Assembly: GCF_002197845.1 (NCBI RefSeq) | Contig: NZ_NIDE01000012.1 | Location: forward strand, 1 to 45,563 | From: Fimbriiglobus ruber | GTDB taxonomy: Bacteria; Planctomycetota; Planctomycetia; Gemmatales; Gemmataceae | Direction of reading: 5' to 3' | Length of the DNA: 45,563 bases | Shown here: one piece after another, positions 8,473-15,469 of the stretch | Layout of the letters: the number at the start of each line of letters is the position of its first letter | How positions within the stretch are numbered: the stretch's first letter is position 1 | The notes under the pieces: model-generated | Database searches by the model: none | What the model saw: the letters and a program-made list of their open reading frames with translations, nothing else | Told to the model about the DNA's origin: nothing | Position numbers and translations under genes: made by a program

Positions 8473-9379
8473 AATTCGGGCCGAGCTGGGCCAGACCCTG
8501 GGTAACTTCCACCCCGGGCAGTTGCCCTATCCCGACGCCCGAGCCGCCGAGCCGCCGGCACGCCGGCGAAACCCGCGGGCGCTGATCGTCGCCGCCTCGC
8601 GGATTAAAACCGATCCCGGTCAGGTGCGGCAGAAAGAGCGTGACCCTTCGTCGGAACGCATCCAGGATTTGGCTAAGTCGATTACGGCGGTCGGCCTTCA
8701 GCAGCCGCCCGGGGTTCGCGAAACCGCCGATGGTATGTACGAGATCGTCTACGGCGAAGGCCGCTTCGTCGCCATGACCGAGGTTCTCGGCTGGACCGAG
8801 ATCGAGGTGATGCGGGTCGATGTCGAGGCAGAAAATTTAATCTGGCACCAGCTACACGAAAATATCCATCGTACCAATCTCGATCCGCTCGATTTGGCCG
8901 CCGCTGTGCGGCAGGCCCAGGCCCAAGGGCACAGCTTGAGCCAGATCGCCGAGCGGATGAGCAAGTCGGAGACGTGGGTGCAAAAGGCGCTCACCGTATC
9001 CGAGCGGCTCAGCGAACCGGCATGGCAGACCCTCGCCGCCTCCGGCGAGCGGCAGGCGATGGATACCGTTTACGCTATCGCCCAGGTGCCGCCCGAAGCC
9101 CAAGAGGAAATCGCCCGGGAAGTGGTCGAGAAGAAACTGACCCGGCGTGAAACCGAGGCGTTGGTCGAGACGGCGAAGAAGAAACGGACGGTCGCAGAGA
9201 CGCCCAAACGTTCCGGCCGCAAGAAAAAAGGCAAGCCGTATGAGACGACGTTGAGGACGGCCGCGGGAGCCAGCGTGACGGTGAAATTCCGCAAGGTGGA
9301 GGTGGAACCATCAGACGTGATAACGGCGCTGGAAGAGGCGCTGCAATCGTTGCGTCAGGGTATACGCTCGGCAGCCTGA
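8435..9379 (+). CDS. parB: Partition protein ParB
   Basis: ParB proteins load on parS and stimulate ParA. The 314-aa protein has a basic N-terminal tail, then a ParB N-terminal domain (IQDLAKSITAVGLQQPPGV, YEIVYGEGRFVAM, ENIHRTNLDPLDLA) and a helix-turn-helix (SLSQIAERMSKSETWVQKALTV). The usual GERRxRA box reads GEGRFVA; that arginine-rich box is the CTP/DNA-clamp motif in the family. A lysine-rich linker (KKKRTVAETPKRSGRKKKGK) leads to a short C-terminal dimerisation region. The start is GTG at 8435 with AGGAGG upstream, overlapping parA by 38 bases. A strong bidirectional hairpin follows at 9453. Confidence 0.93.
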   Translation: MDKLTTPTRQQREIRAELGQTLGNFHPGQLPYPDARAAEPPARRRNPRALIVAASRIKTDPGQVRQKERDPSSERIQDLAKSITAVGLQQPPGVRETADGMYEIVYGEGRFVAMTEVLGWTEIEVMRVDVEAENLIWHQLHENIHRTNLDPLDLAAAVRQAQAQGHSLSQIAERMSKSETWVQKALTVSERLSEPAWQTLAASGERQAMDTVYAIAQVPPEAQEEIAREVVEKKLTRRETEALVETAKKKRTVAETPKRSGRKKKGKPYETTLRTAAGASVTVKFRKVEVEPSDVITALEEALQSLRQGIRSAA

Positions 9380-9452
9380 CCTGGTCCGTCCCATGAGCGG
9401 GGTCAGCCCCATTCCAGACGCGAAAAGAGAAATGTACGCCGGCTGACTTTAA

Positions 9453-9480
9453 AGAGGCCGCCCAGATCTGGGCGGCCTCT
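9453..9480. terminator. Bidirectional terminator between parB and the LRR kinase
   Basis: AGAGGCCGCCCAGA and TCTGGGCGGCCTCT form a perfect 14-bp inverted repeat. The T-run is weak on either side. It sits between the converging parB (+) and kinase (-) genes, where it could stop both transcripts. Confidence 0.7.
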
Positions 9481-9519
9481 TCGCTTTGGGAATAGATGTC
9501 GGCGGGGATGGTGAACCGT

Positions 9520-11841
9520 CTATCGCGACGGCACGGCGTAGGTGCCCGGTCTGTCAGCCGCTACGCGATCTCCATTCGTATAGATTGCTTTAGGTATCAG
9601 GGTCGGCGGGGTGCCGTCTGCGGGGAAAAAAATCACGTACTTTGGCTTTACAGGAAGTTGGAAAACAAAGGGTGCTTTTGCCTCTGAACTTAAATAGAGA
9701 TCGTAACCCCCGACCGTCTTAAAAAAGCCGCCGCTCGAACAAAGCATACCGGGTTTATCCGTATAGCGGTTGTCCGTCAGATTGTTTGGGGTGATTTTTG
9801 CTATGGCCGCGAGAGTCGATTCGGGGAGGGGCTGGATGTTTTTGTCCTTTAGAGCTTGTTTGAGAGCATCGATCTTGTTTATGGGCTTTTCTTTGGGTTT
9901 TTCGACGACCTCGGGCCGGTCGAGCGGGATTTCTGGTCCGGGATCTTTGTCTTTGATCTCAGGTGGCGAATCGGTTTTTTTCTTCTCGACAGGTAAGGGA
10001 TTATCTGTCTTCTCTATGGGTAGTGATGCCTCTTTATCTTTTGGATAGAGGTCGCCGTCGTTCGGCCAAGCGATTTCGCAGGCGGGCAACGCTTTTTTTA
10101 GTTCATCGAGCCCTTTAGCAGATACTTTTGTGCCGATAAGATTGATTCGCCTAAGACTTTCGCATTTATAAAAGAATTTAAGATCATCATCGGTCACTGG
10201 CAAATTATGCAAATTGAGAAATCTCAGGTTTTTTTGGTTCTCAAATTGCACAAGGCCGGGGCCGATCAGCTTCGAGAATTCAAAGCTAACATTGGCCAAT
10301 TGAGTGCAATTTTGAAGGTAAATCAATCCGGAATCAGTTATATCCGTTTCGCCCAATTGGAGGGTATCTAGGTCTTTGCACATTTTGAAGCTGGCTAAAC
10401 CCTTATCGGTCACTTTTGTACCGAAAAGATTAAGGTTAGTTAGGCTGCTGATTCCAGAAAAGTAGGCTACACCCTCGTCGCCAACAGAGGTGCGGCCCAA
10501 TCCCAGGTGCTTAAGGTACAAGCAGCCCTTGAATACTTTCAGGCCATCGTCATCTATCTTGCCATTTTTGGACAGTTCAACATAAGTTAATTTGAATTCT
10601 TTGGGTAATGGAATAGAGGGGGCCGTGATTTCATTATTGATGCAAATTGTCCCGCCGATCGAGAGTACGTACTCGGCGGCTTTAAGATCTTGTGCCAAGC
10701 TACCGGGGGGTGGGGGTACTTCGCCCCCAGTCTTAGAAACGAGATCCTTGTTGACCGAAGGAATTGATCCATCGCCAATTTGGCCAGAGGTTTGCTTTGG
10801 GCGAGAATCCAGCGCCCAGAAAGCCGCGATGAGTAGTGCCACGATTACTGTGCCGATAATGAGTAGCGGCCTGAAAGTTCGATAAGACGGTTTTCTGCTG
10901 TTAGTAATTAATGTGTAATATTCTTCATTGCTTGCGATTGCTGCAAGCTCTTCGGCCAACTCTCTTGCAGTAGGGCGAAAATCCGGTCGTTGTAAGCACT
11001 TTTCGAGGAGTGATACGACTTGAAGTGGGAAATCATAACCTTCGTGCCAACCCTTTCGTAACAATGAACCGGTGACTTCGTAGAAGCCGCGGGTTTCAGT
11101 AATAAACTCTCCGGTGAGACATCGGTACAAAACCGCGCCGAGGCTGTAAATATCGCCAGGAAACGTGCTGTCCTCCCAGGGATCGGCGTAACGATTTCCG
11201 GCCAGACGGATGCCGTATGGCACAGATCGATTTTTTCGTCCTAGCCAGCGCAAGCAATATCCTGTCCAGCGCAAAAGACGGTTAGCGATTGAGTTGTTGT
11301 CCTGTGAGACGGCACGACACTGCCCAAAATCCAGCAACTTCACAATGCCGTCCGTAGTAATTACTAGATTCTCTGGCTTGAAGTCACCGTGAATTCGACC
11401 GAGTTCATCATGGACCAATTCTAGCGCTCTGGCTGCTCCTGCCATCAGCCGGAAGGTCCCACGCCAGGGCAGTCTTGCGTCTGGGACTAAGTAATCGCTT
11501 AGCCGTTTGCCCTCAATGCGTTCCATTACGAGACAAGCTTTACTATCTTCTAAAATGCCTTGTGCTATGTATCTAACAATATGTTTGTAGCCATGATGCT
11601 TGTTTTCATATGCACGTATCTGCTTTAGTATGTCTGCCTCGTCCGCCAGTCGATACTGGCCGACTTCGTCGCGCGGCCATTTAGCTACTTTGACGGCGAC
11701 GCACGAATTGTATTCCGGGACATATACCTCCCATACGACTCCTTGGCCGCCGTCGCCCAGAATTTTCTGAAATTTGTAAGCGCGTGCTGATCTGCTGGCC
11801 GGCGGAATAACCGGGAGATTCGGTCTATCAGGATCGGCCAC
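9520..11841 (-). CDS. Membrane Ser/Thr kinase with leucine-rich repeats
   Basis: The 773-aa protein starts with a Hanks-type kinase domain: glycine loop GDGGQGVVW (about 29-37), VAVKVAKW lysine, HGDFKPENL catalytic loop and LLDFGQ. The arginine of HRD is glycine here, making it a non-RD kinase; the catalytic Asp is kept. A single membrane helix (PLLIIGTVIVALLIAAFWAL, about 325-345) follows. Residues about 395-595 carry seven or so repeats of the type LTNLNLFGTKVTDKGLASF, a leucine-rich repeat array that would lie outside the cytoplasmic membrane. A Pro/Lys/Glu linker and a C-terminal domain of unknown family end the protein. The ECF sigma-factor gene lies directly upstream, overlapping the kinase start by 14 bases. 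A signal-sensing kinase that controls this sigma factor is inferred. Confidence 0.9.
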   Translation of the reverse strand: MADPDRPNLPVIPPASRSARAYKFQKILGDGGQGVVWEVYVPEYNSCVAVKVAKWPRDEVGQYRLADEADILKQIRAYENKHHGYKHIVRYIAQGILEDSKACLVMERIEGKRLSDYLVPDARLPWRGTFRLMAGAARALELVHDELGRIHGDFKPENLVITTDGIVKLLDFGQCRAVSQDNNSIANRLLRWTGYCLRWLGRKNRSVPYGIRLAGNRYADPWEDSTFPGDIYSLGAVLYRCLTGEFITETRGFYEVTGSLLRKGWHEGYDFPLQVVSLLEKCLQRPDFRPTARELAEELAAIASNEEYYTLITNSRKPSYRTFRPLLIIGTVIVALLIAAFWALDSRPKQTSGQIGDGSIPSVNKDLVSKTGGEVPPPPGSLAQDLKAAEYVLSIGGTICINNEITAPSIPLPKEFKLTYVELSKNGKIDDDGLKVFKGCLYLKHLGLGRTSVGDEGVAYFSGISSLTNLNLFGTKVTDKGLASFKMCKDLDTLQLGETDITDSGLIYLQNCTQLANVSFEFSKLIGPGLVQFENQKNLRFLNLHNLPVTDDDLKFFYKCESLRRINLIGTKVSAKGLDELKKALPACEIAWPNDGDLYPKDKEASLPIEKTDNPLPVEKKKTDSPPEIKDKDPGPEIPLDRPEVVEKPKEKPINKIDALKQALKDKNIQPLPESTLAAIAKITPNNLTDNRYTDKPGMLCSSGGFFKTVGGYDLYLSSEAKAPFVFQLPVKPKYVIFFPADGTPPTLIPKAIYTNGDRVAADRPGTYAVPSR

Positions 11842-12460
11842 GAGCTTTCTCCAGAAACGGGTTAGTGATCACAAGCGAAGCGGTGTATCTTTTGGAAATG
11901 TCCACGGGTGAAATAGCGAGTATTTCTGCTGCTTTTACTTGGTCCCAACCAAAATACACAATCAAATCATTTACCGCGCGGAGCGATGAGGGAAGCTTTC
12001 CTGCTGCTCGGTGGTATGCTTTCCACGCGGTAATTTGTCTTTGGATGGGCTTGTCGGAAGCTTCGAGATGAGCCAGTCGCTCAATCAACCAATTTCGCAT
12101 AGCGCTTGCCGCACGCGTATAAAAATCCTTGACGTGAATGGGTTCAGAATCACGAAAAATAGCGGCCTGGAATTCGGCAACTAGTTCCGGTGACGATGAG
12201 CTTATTGTAATCGCTTCATATCTTAATTCTTGGTTAGTTACTGCAACAATCGTGGCCAGTCGCCCTACCATGTCCCGGATTATGGCGCGTTCGCCCTCAT
12301 TACGCTTAATTTTGACATTTTCAGCGTTTTCACTGATCTCTTGCGCGATAGATGAACCAAGCCATGCTTCTATTTGTTTATGACGTAATGGTGTGCCCGC
12401 AGATGTTGATCTTTCAGACGGTGTAGGCCACGCTGGTTGTTTTGCAGGGTCTTTGGCCAT
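11828..12460 (-). CDS. ECF-like sigma factor, partner of the LRR kinase
   Basis: The 210-aa protein resembles planctomycete ECF sigma factors. DFYTRAASAMRNWLIERLAHLEA matches the end of region 2, and LPSSLRAVNDLIVYFGWDQVKAAEILAISPVDISKRYTAS is a region 4 helix-turn-helix that would read the -35 element. I start at MAKDPAKQP (12460), which has GAGGAA at the right distance. The open frame runs up to 12673, but that part is arginine-rich and lacks support. No anti-sigma gene is nearby. The next gene is the LRR kinase, with a 14-base overlap, so the two are coupled. ECF factors regulated by phosphorylation from a neighbouring kinase are known elsewhere (EcfP/PknT in Vibrio); here it is an inference. 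Confidence 0.78.
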   Translation of the reverse strand: MAKDPAKQPAWPTPSERSTSAGTPLRHKQIEAWLGSSIAQEISENAENVKIKRNEGERAIIRDMVGRLATIVAVTNQELRYEAITISSSSPELVAEFQAAIFRDSEPIHVKDFYTRAASAMRNWLIERLAHLEASDKPIQRQITAWKAYHRAAGKLPSSLRAVNDLIVYFGWDQVKAAEILAISPVDISKRYTASLVITNPFLEKARGRS

Positions 12461-12695
12461 GACCATTTCCTCTGTGTGCAGTATGGCGGTTCGGGAAGTA
12501 AGGAGGAACGCAAACTGACGGCATTGTACCCTTCTTGCCGCTTGTTTTCGACTTTTCCTAATCTGCTTCGGCGAACTACGGAAGCGGTGTGGACGGCAAT
12601 GAATTTTGCCCGCGTTGCGACCGCTGCCGCTACTTGTCCGCGGGGAGTTAAAGTAAGCTAACAGTAGAGGCAATTGTCAGCCAAGAGGCTCGTTT

Positions 12696-13313
12696 GTGAC
12701 TGCACCGAACTCAAATCCCGACCCTATTCGCAAAAATCATGTCGCTGGCGACGTGGGGGGACACGATTCTCCATTTGGCGGCGGCCAGGATATTAACGAT
12801 AGAATCGTTCGACAAATTGGTTTATTATATAGTTCAAATGAATGTAATGGGCAGGGGCGTTTGAAAGAAGAACTAGAACAGCAGAGATTAAGGGAATTGG
12901 CGGGAGAATACGAGCCGTTGAGCCTGGAAATGCTTGCGGAGCGGCGGTCATTCCTTGAGAAGGCACAGAGGGAGTTTACCCCCAGGTTCAGAGCAGTTGT
13001 TCAGCTTCGCTGGAATCAAAACAAACCGACCACGCCAGATGCTCATGAAGCATTCGTCGGGTGGATGAACCAGCAGATTGAAGGACTTGGGTTGTCGTTT
13101 TATCACCCTGAAACGAAGCAACCAGCGGCACTAATGGTTAGCGGGAATGGTGAATATCGGATACTCGCGCATGGAGAACAAAATGCCCGACCTGGTTTTA
13201 GTAGTATGAACTTGCTGAAGTTGGTATCAAAGTTTGAATTCGGGGCTGTAGTCGATCAAAAGCGAGCTAAAGCAGGGATGGGTGTCCGGCAGGGCGGACA
13301 ATTGGCTAGGTAA
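12696..13313 (+). CDS. Hypothetical protein, 205 aa
   Basis: The frame starts with GTG at 12696, divergent from the ECF sigma factor with a 235-base gap that should hold both promoters. I recognise no family. The first 35 residues are Gly/Asp-rich and probably disordered. Residues about 53-100 are charged helices (RLKEELEQQRLRELAGEYEPL), possibly a coiled coil. The second half has a small folded part with GLSFYHPETKQPAALMVSGNGEYRIL. There is no signal peptide or membrane helix. Codon use and frame length suggest a real gene, but the exact start is uncertain. Confidence 0.6.
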   Translation: MTAPNSNPDPIRKNHVAGDVGGHDSPFGGGQDINDRIVRQIGLLYSSNECNGQGRLKEELEQQRLRELAGEYEPLSLEMLAERRSFLEKAQREFTPRFRAVVQLRWNQNKPTTPDAHEAFVGWMNQQIEGLGLSFYHPETKQPAALMVSGNGEYRILAHGEQNARPGFSSMNLLKLVSKFEFGAVVDQKRAKAGMGVRQGGQLAR

Positions 13314-13336
13314 GGCAAATCGAGAAAAAGGATTGA

Positions 13337-13375
13337 CACTCCACGGCTCCATGATTAGCATGGAGCCGTGGAGTG
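13337..13375. repeat. 17-bp perfect inverted repeat with 5-base loop
   Basis: CACTCCACGGCTCCATG (13337-13353) pairs perfectly with 13359-13375. No T-run follows, so it is not a typical Rho-independent terminator. It lies in the 265-base gap between two plus-strand genes. It could be a terminator of another type, a single-strand origin, a recombination site or a protein-binding site. Confidence 0.7.
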
Positions 13376-13578
13376 GATTCGGCAAAGTCCCTGCCGAGGT
13401 GAGTCAGCAAGGAACAGGTTTAGCACCGTTCAGCATATCACCTAAGTCGCGACCATCCACTCTGAATCCGGCGTTCCGATCCGGTGTGTACCCGGTTCGT
13501 AGGACGTCTGTGCGCCTAAAGCCAGTCCATTACTCGACCGGCATCGCCGGAGGTGTCGTTTCTCGTCACGGAGGCAAC

Positions 13579-13899
13579 ATGTTCGGAATTGTCGTCCAAG
13601 TTGCGCAATGGTTGGGTCGAAATCCGCAAGCGGCCCAAGTCATCTTCGCTTCGACGCTCGCGACGAGGCGGGCGTTCGACAACCTTACCCCGGAGTCCAA
13701 GGCGAAAGTGGAAGCGGTGATCAAATGGGGGGTCGCGCGGGCGGCCAACTACGCCTTGACCACCGTCCTCGGTGAAGTCGGGTCGCGGGTGGTTGATCAG
13801 GTGGCGAACCCGCAAGTCGCTGAGTTCGCGAAGGAGATCGTCAAGCGAGGTGTCGACATCGGGGTCGAGGCGGCCATGAAAGAAGCTCGCCTGCGTTAG
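13579..13899 (+). CDS. Small helical protein, 106 aa
   Basis: I start at the ATG at 13579 (MFGIVVQVAQWLGRNPQ), which has GGAGG six bases upstream; the open frame reaches back to 13282, but that part runs across the 17-bp hairpin. The protein is almost entirely predicted helix with alternating Ala/Val and charged residues (VEAVIKWGVARAANYALTTVLGEVGSRVVDQVANPQVAEFAKEIVKRGVDIGVEAAMKEA). It could form amphipathic or membrane-associated bundles. No family is recognised. It opens a row of small plus-strand genes that ends with the coupling protein. Confidence 0.65.
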   Translation: MFGIVVQVAQWLGRNPQAAQVIFASTLATRRAFDNLTPESKAKVEAVIKWGVARAANYALTTVLGEVGSRVVDQVANPQVAEFAKEIVKRGVDIGVEAAMKEARLR

Positions 13900-13960
13900 G
13901 AAGAGCTAAATGAAGTCACGGCCCTGGCCGCGTGGACCAGGGCTCCCCTGCCAAACAATG

Positions 13961-13986
13961 ATGCCTGCCGAGCAATCGGCAGGCAT
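13961..13986. terminator. Hairpin after the 106-aa gene
   Basis: ATGCCTGCCGA and TCGGCAGGCAT form a perfect 11-bp stem with a GCAA loop. A further repeat, GCCCTGG with CCAGGGC, lies just upstream (about 13921-13942), and AGCCCG/CGGGCT just downstream. No strong T-run is seen. It could attenuate or terminate transcription; the row of hairpins fills much of the 13900-14276 gap. Confidence 0.45.
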
Positions 13987-14102
13987 CTCCAGCCAGCCCG
14001 TATTGTGCGGGCTCTACCCGGAAGCAATTCGCGGCGGGAGCTCTACGCCTTCGGCCTGTGGGTAGCTACGTACCTTTGAATTTCACTGCGGAGCATTCAG
14101 AA

Positions 14103-14174
14103 ATGTATTTCATCGATGCACTTGATGCAGTCATAACGGCCATTTTCACCGTCTTCGGATCGAAGCGGAAGTAA
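14103..14174 (+). CDS. Possible 23-residue amphipathic peptide
   Basis: ATG at 14103 opens a 23-codon frame with a hydrophobic body (MYFIDALDAVITAIFTVFGS) and a basic end (KRK). GGAG lies about ten bases upstream. The composition is like type I toxin peptides or small membrane-active peptides. A frame this short can arise by chance, so this is only a candidate. Confidence 0.3.
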   Translation: MYFIDALDAVITAIFTVFGSKRK

Positions 14175-14276
14175 TTTGGCCGCACCTGACCGTGGCTTTT
14201 ATGGCCCAGAGCATGTGGTCACGGGCCTTTGAACGGTTCTTCAGATTCTTTGTTTCTCACGCAAAGAGGTTATGTC

Positions 14277-14690
14277 ATGACCAAGTTGGTGTGCCTTTCC
14301 GTGATCGCCGCGCTGGGAGCGGTCTCCTTCCCTGTGGCCGCGCGGGCGGCCTCCGCCTCAACCACGTCCGCGACTCGGTCAGAGTCGCTCGCCCCGAGCC
14401 CAGCGATGGCCCTGCCCGTCGACCAGGTTCGTGGTGACCAGGTTGTCCTGGTGAACTACCAAGCCCCGCAGCCCCCCGAACGCAAGTCGCTGGTCCAACA
14501 CTTCTTTGAAACCGTTTCGGAGAACATTGGCGCGATCGTTGGAGGGGCTACGGGCGGGGCCGTCGGTCTGCTGGTCGGTGGCCCAGGGGGGGCCGTGGCG
14601 GGCGGTGTCGGAGGAGCTGCCGCAGGGCAGGCGTTCTTCAAGTACCTGTTCCAGAGCGACCCGCCCGGCAAGCCGACGATCGGGAAGTAA
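14277..14690 (+). CDS. Exported glycine-zipper protein, 137 aa
   Basis: I start at the ATG at 14277 (MTKLVCLSVIAALGAVSFPVAARAAS), which gives a clear Sec signal peptide cut after ARA. AGAGG is about nine bases upstream; the frame can be extended to 14229, which would bury the signal peptide. A Ser/Thr/Pro-rich linker follows. Residues about 90-125 are a dense glycine-zipper stretch (GAIVGGATGGAVGLLVGG and GGAVAGGVGGAAAGQAFF). Glycine zippers pack membrane helices and occur in outer-membrane lipoproteins, pore formers and some pilin-like proteins. No lipobox cysteine is seen at the cleavage site. The link to the coupling protein downstream is positional only. Confidence 0.75.
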   Translation: MTKLVCLSVIAALGAVSFPVAARAASASTTSATRSESLAPSPAMALPVDQVRGDQVVLVNYQAPQPPERKSLVQHFFETVSENIGAIVGGATGGAVGLLVGGPGGAVAGGVGGAAAGQAFFKYLFQSDPPGKPTIGK

Positions 14691-14723
14691 TCGATAACCC
14701 TTCGATAGATCGAGGAGTTAACC

Positions 14724-14746
14724 CCGGGCAGCTAACACCTGCCCGG
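14724..14746 (+). terminator. Hairpin after the glycine-zipper gene
   Basis: CCGGGCAG and CTGCCCGG form an 8-bp stem with a 7-base loop, followed by ATTTAT. It is a likely weak terminator or attenuator before the 54-aa membrane protein. Confidence 0.5.
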
Positions 14747-14806
14747 ATTTATCAGCCCAATCTTACGTTTGATGAACCGGACCTGCTTCAAATTAAGGAA
14801 AAAATC

Positions 14807-14971
14807 ATGTGGCATGAATTGGCTCACGTGGTGCATGGCGCCCACGCTGAAAGTGAACGTGGGAACCACACGCTCGCCGGAATTGCCTATATCGGCGCCG
14901 GGTTTTTCCTGGCTCCGATACTCATCGGCATCCCGCTCATGATCTACGGATTCTACAAGCTGATGAAGTAA
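14807..14971 (+). CDS. Small membrane protein, 54 aa
   Basis: ATG at 14807 is preceded by AAGGA at good spacing. The protein begins with a polar, His-rich stretch (MWHELAHVVHGAHAESERGNH) and ends with one hydrophobic helix of about 25 residues (AGIAYIGAGFFLAPILIGIPLMIYGF) and a short basic tail. The His residues could bind metal, but no known motif is present. A clear hairpin terminator follows at 14984. It sits between the glycine-zipper gene and the 127-aa gene. Confidence 0.65.
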   Translation: MWHELAHVVHGAHAESERGNHTLAGIAYIGAGFFLAPILIGIPLMIYGFYKLMK

Positions 14972-14983
14972 CAACGATCTTTT

Positions 14984-15013
14984 GACCCGGGAGGTATTCC
15001 CGGGTCTTCTCTT
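14984..15013 (+). terminator. Rho-independent terminator
   Basis: GACCCGGGA and TCCCGGGTC form a perfect 9-bp stem with loop GGTAT, followed by TTCTCTTT. It closes the small membrane-protein gene. Confidence 0.7.
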
Positions 15014-15030
15014 TACCCGGTATTTCCGCC

Positions 15031-15414
15031 ATGACACCCACAAATGCCGCGTCGATGCCTATGGGCGAAGACGCGAAGCTCGTCCGCCGTGGCCGGCCCG
15101 GGCTCGCGGACGGCAGCAACCAACTCACGTTTCTGTCGAAGAGTGACGTCACCTTGGTACTCTCTTGGACCGCCCACGCCGATGGGTTGATGGAAATCGC
15201 ATCCGCACTCGATGAACTCAAGCTCCTCCTTCGCCGTGTTCGTGGCCAGGGCCTCGGGATCGACAAATTCCAGGCCTTGATCGCTGCCCGTATGGAAGCC
15301 ACCAAACTTGCACGCCAGGCGAGCGCGGCGAAGGCCGCCTGCGATCGCCTGCTTACCCCGGAGCGAAGCCTGAAACCGCCGCCCGACGCGGAAGCAATAA
15401 CCCACCAATCGTAA
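15031..15414 (+). CDS. Hypothetical protein upstream of the coupling protein, 127 aa
   Basis: The frame begins at ATG 15031; a second ATG at 15055 (MPMGEDAKL) is also possible and neither has a strong ribosome site. The middle is a helix-rich, leucine-patterned segment (LVLSWTAHADGLMEIASALDELKLLLRRVRGQGL) and the second half is Ala/Lys-rich (RMEATKLARQASAAKAACDRLL), possibly a coiled coil. There is no signal peptide or membrane helix. It ends 55 bases before the TraG/VirD4 gene, with a GC-rich hairpin in between. A small accessory role in mobilization is a guess from position. Confidence 0.6.
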   Translation: MTPTNAASMPMGEDAKLVRRGRPGLADGSNQLTFLSKSDVTLVLSWTAHADGLMEIASALDELKLLLRRVRGQGLGIDKFQALIAARMEATKLARQASAAKAACDRLLTPERSLKPPPDAEAITHQS

Positions 15415-15469
15415 CGCTCACCGCCTCGAACCCGTTTCGGGGCGGTTCCTTTTACCAAACGGTGATCCC

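Larger units (their letters stand above)
1..12440. repeat. Terminal redundancy, copy 1 (same sequence as 33123-45563)
   Basis: Bases 1-12440 recur at 33123-45563. The offset is 33122 up to the G-run at 488-490 and 33123 after it. All proteins in the two copies are identical except for the one-base frameshift in rep. The repeat starts at the first base of the window, inside an iteron, and runs to the last base, inside a sigma-factor gene. I infer an untrimmed overlap of a circular molecule of about 33.12 kb. A true duplication is possible but would not be expected to start and stop exactly at the contig ends. Confidence 0.95.
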
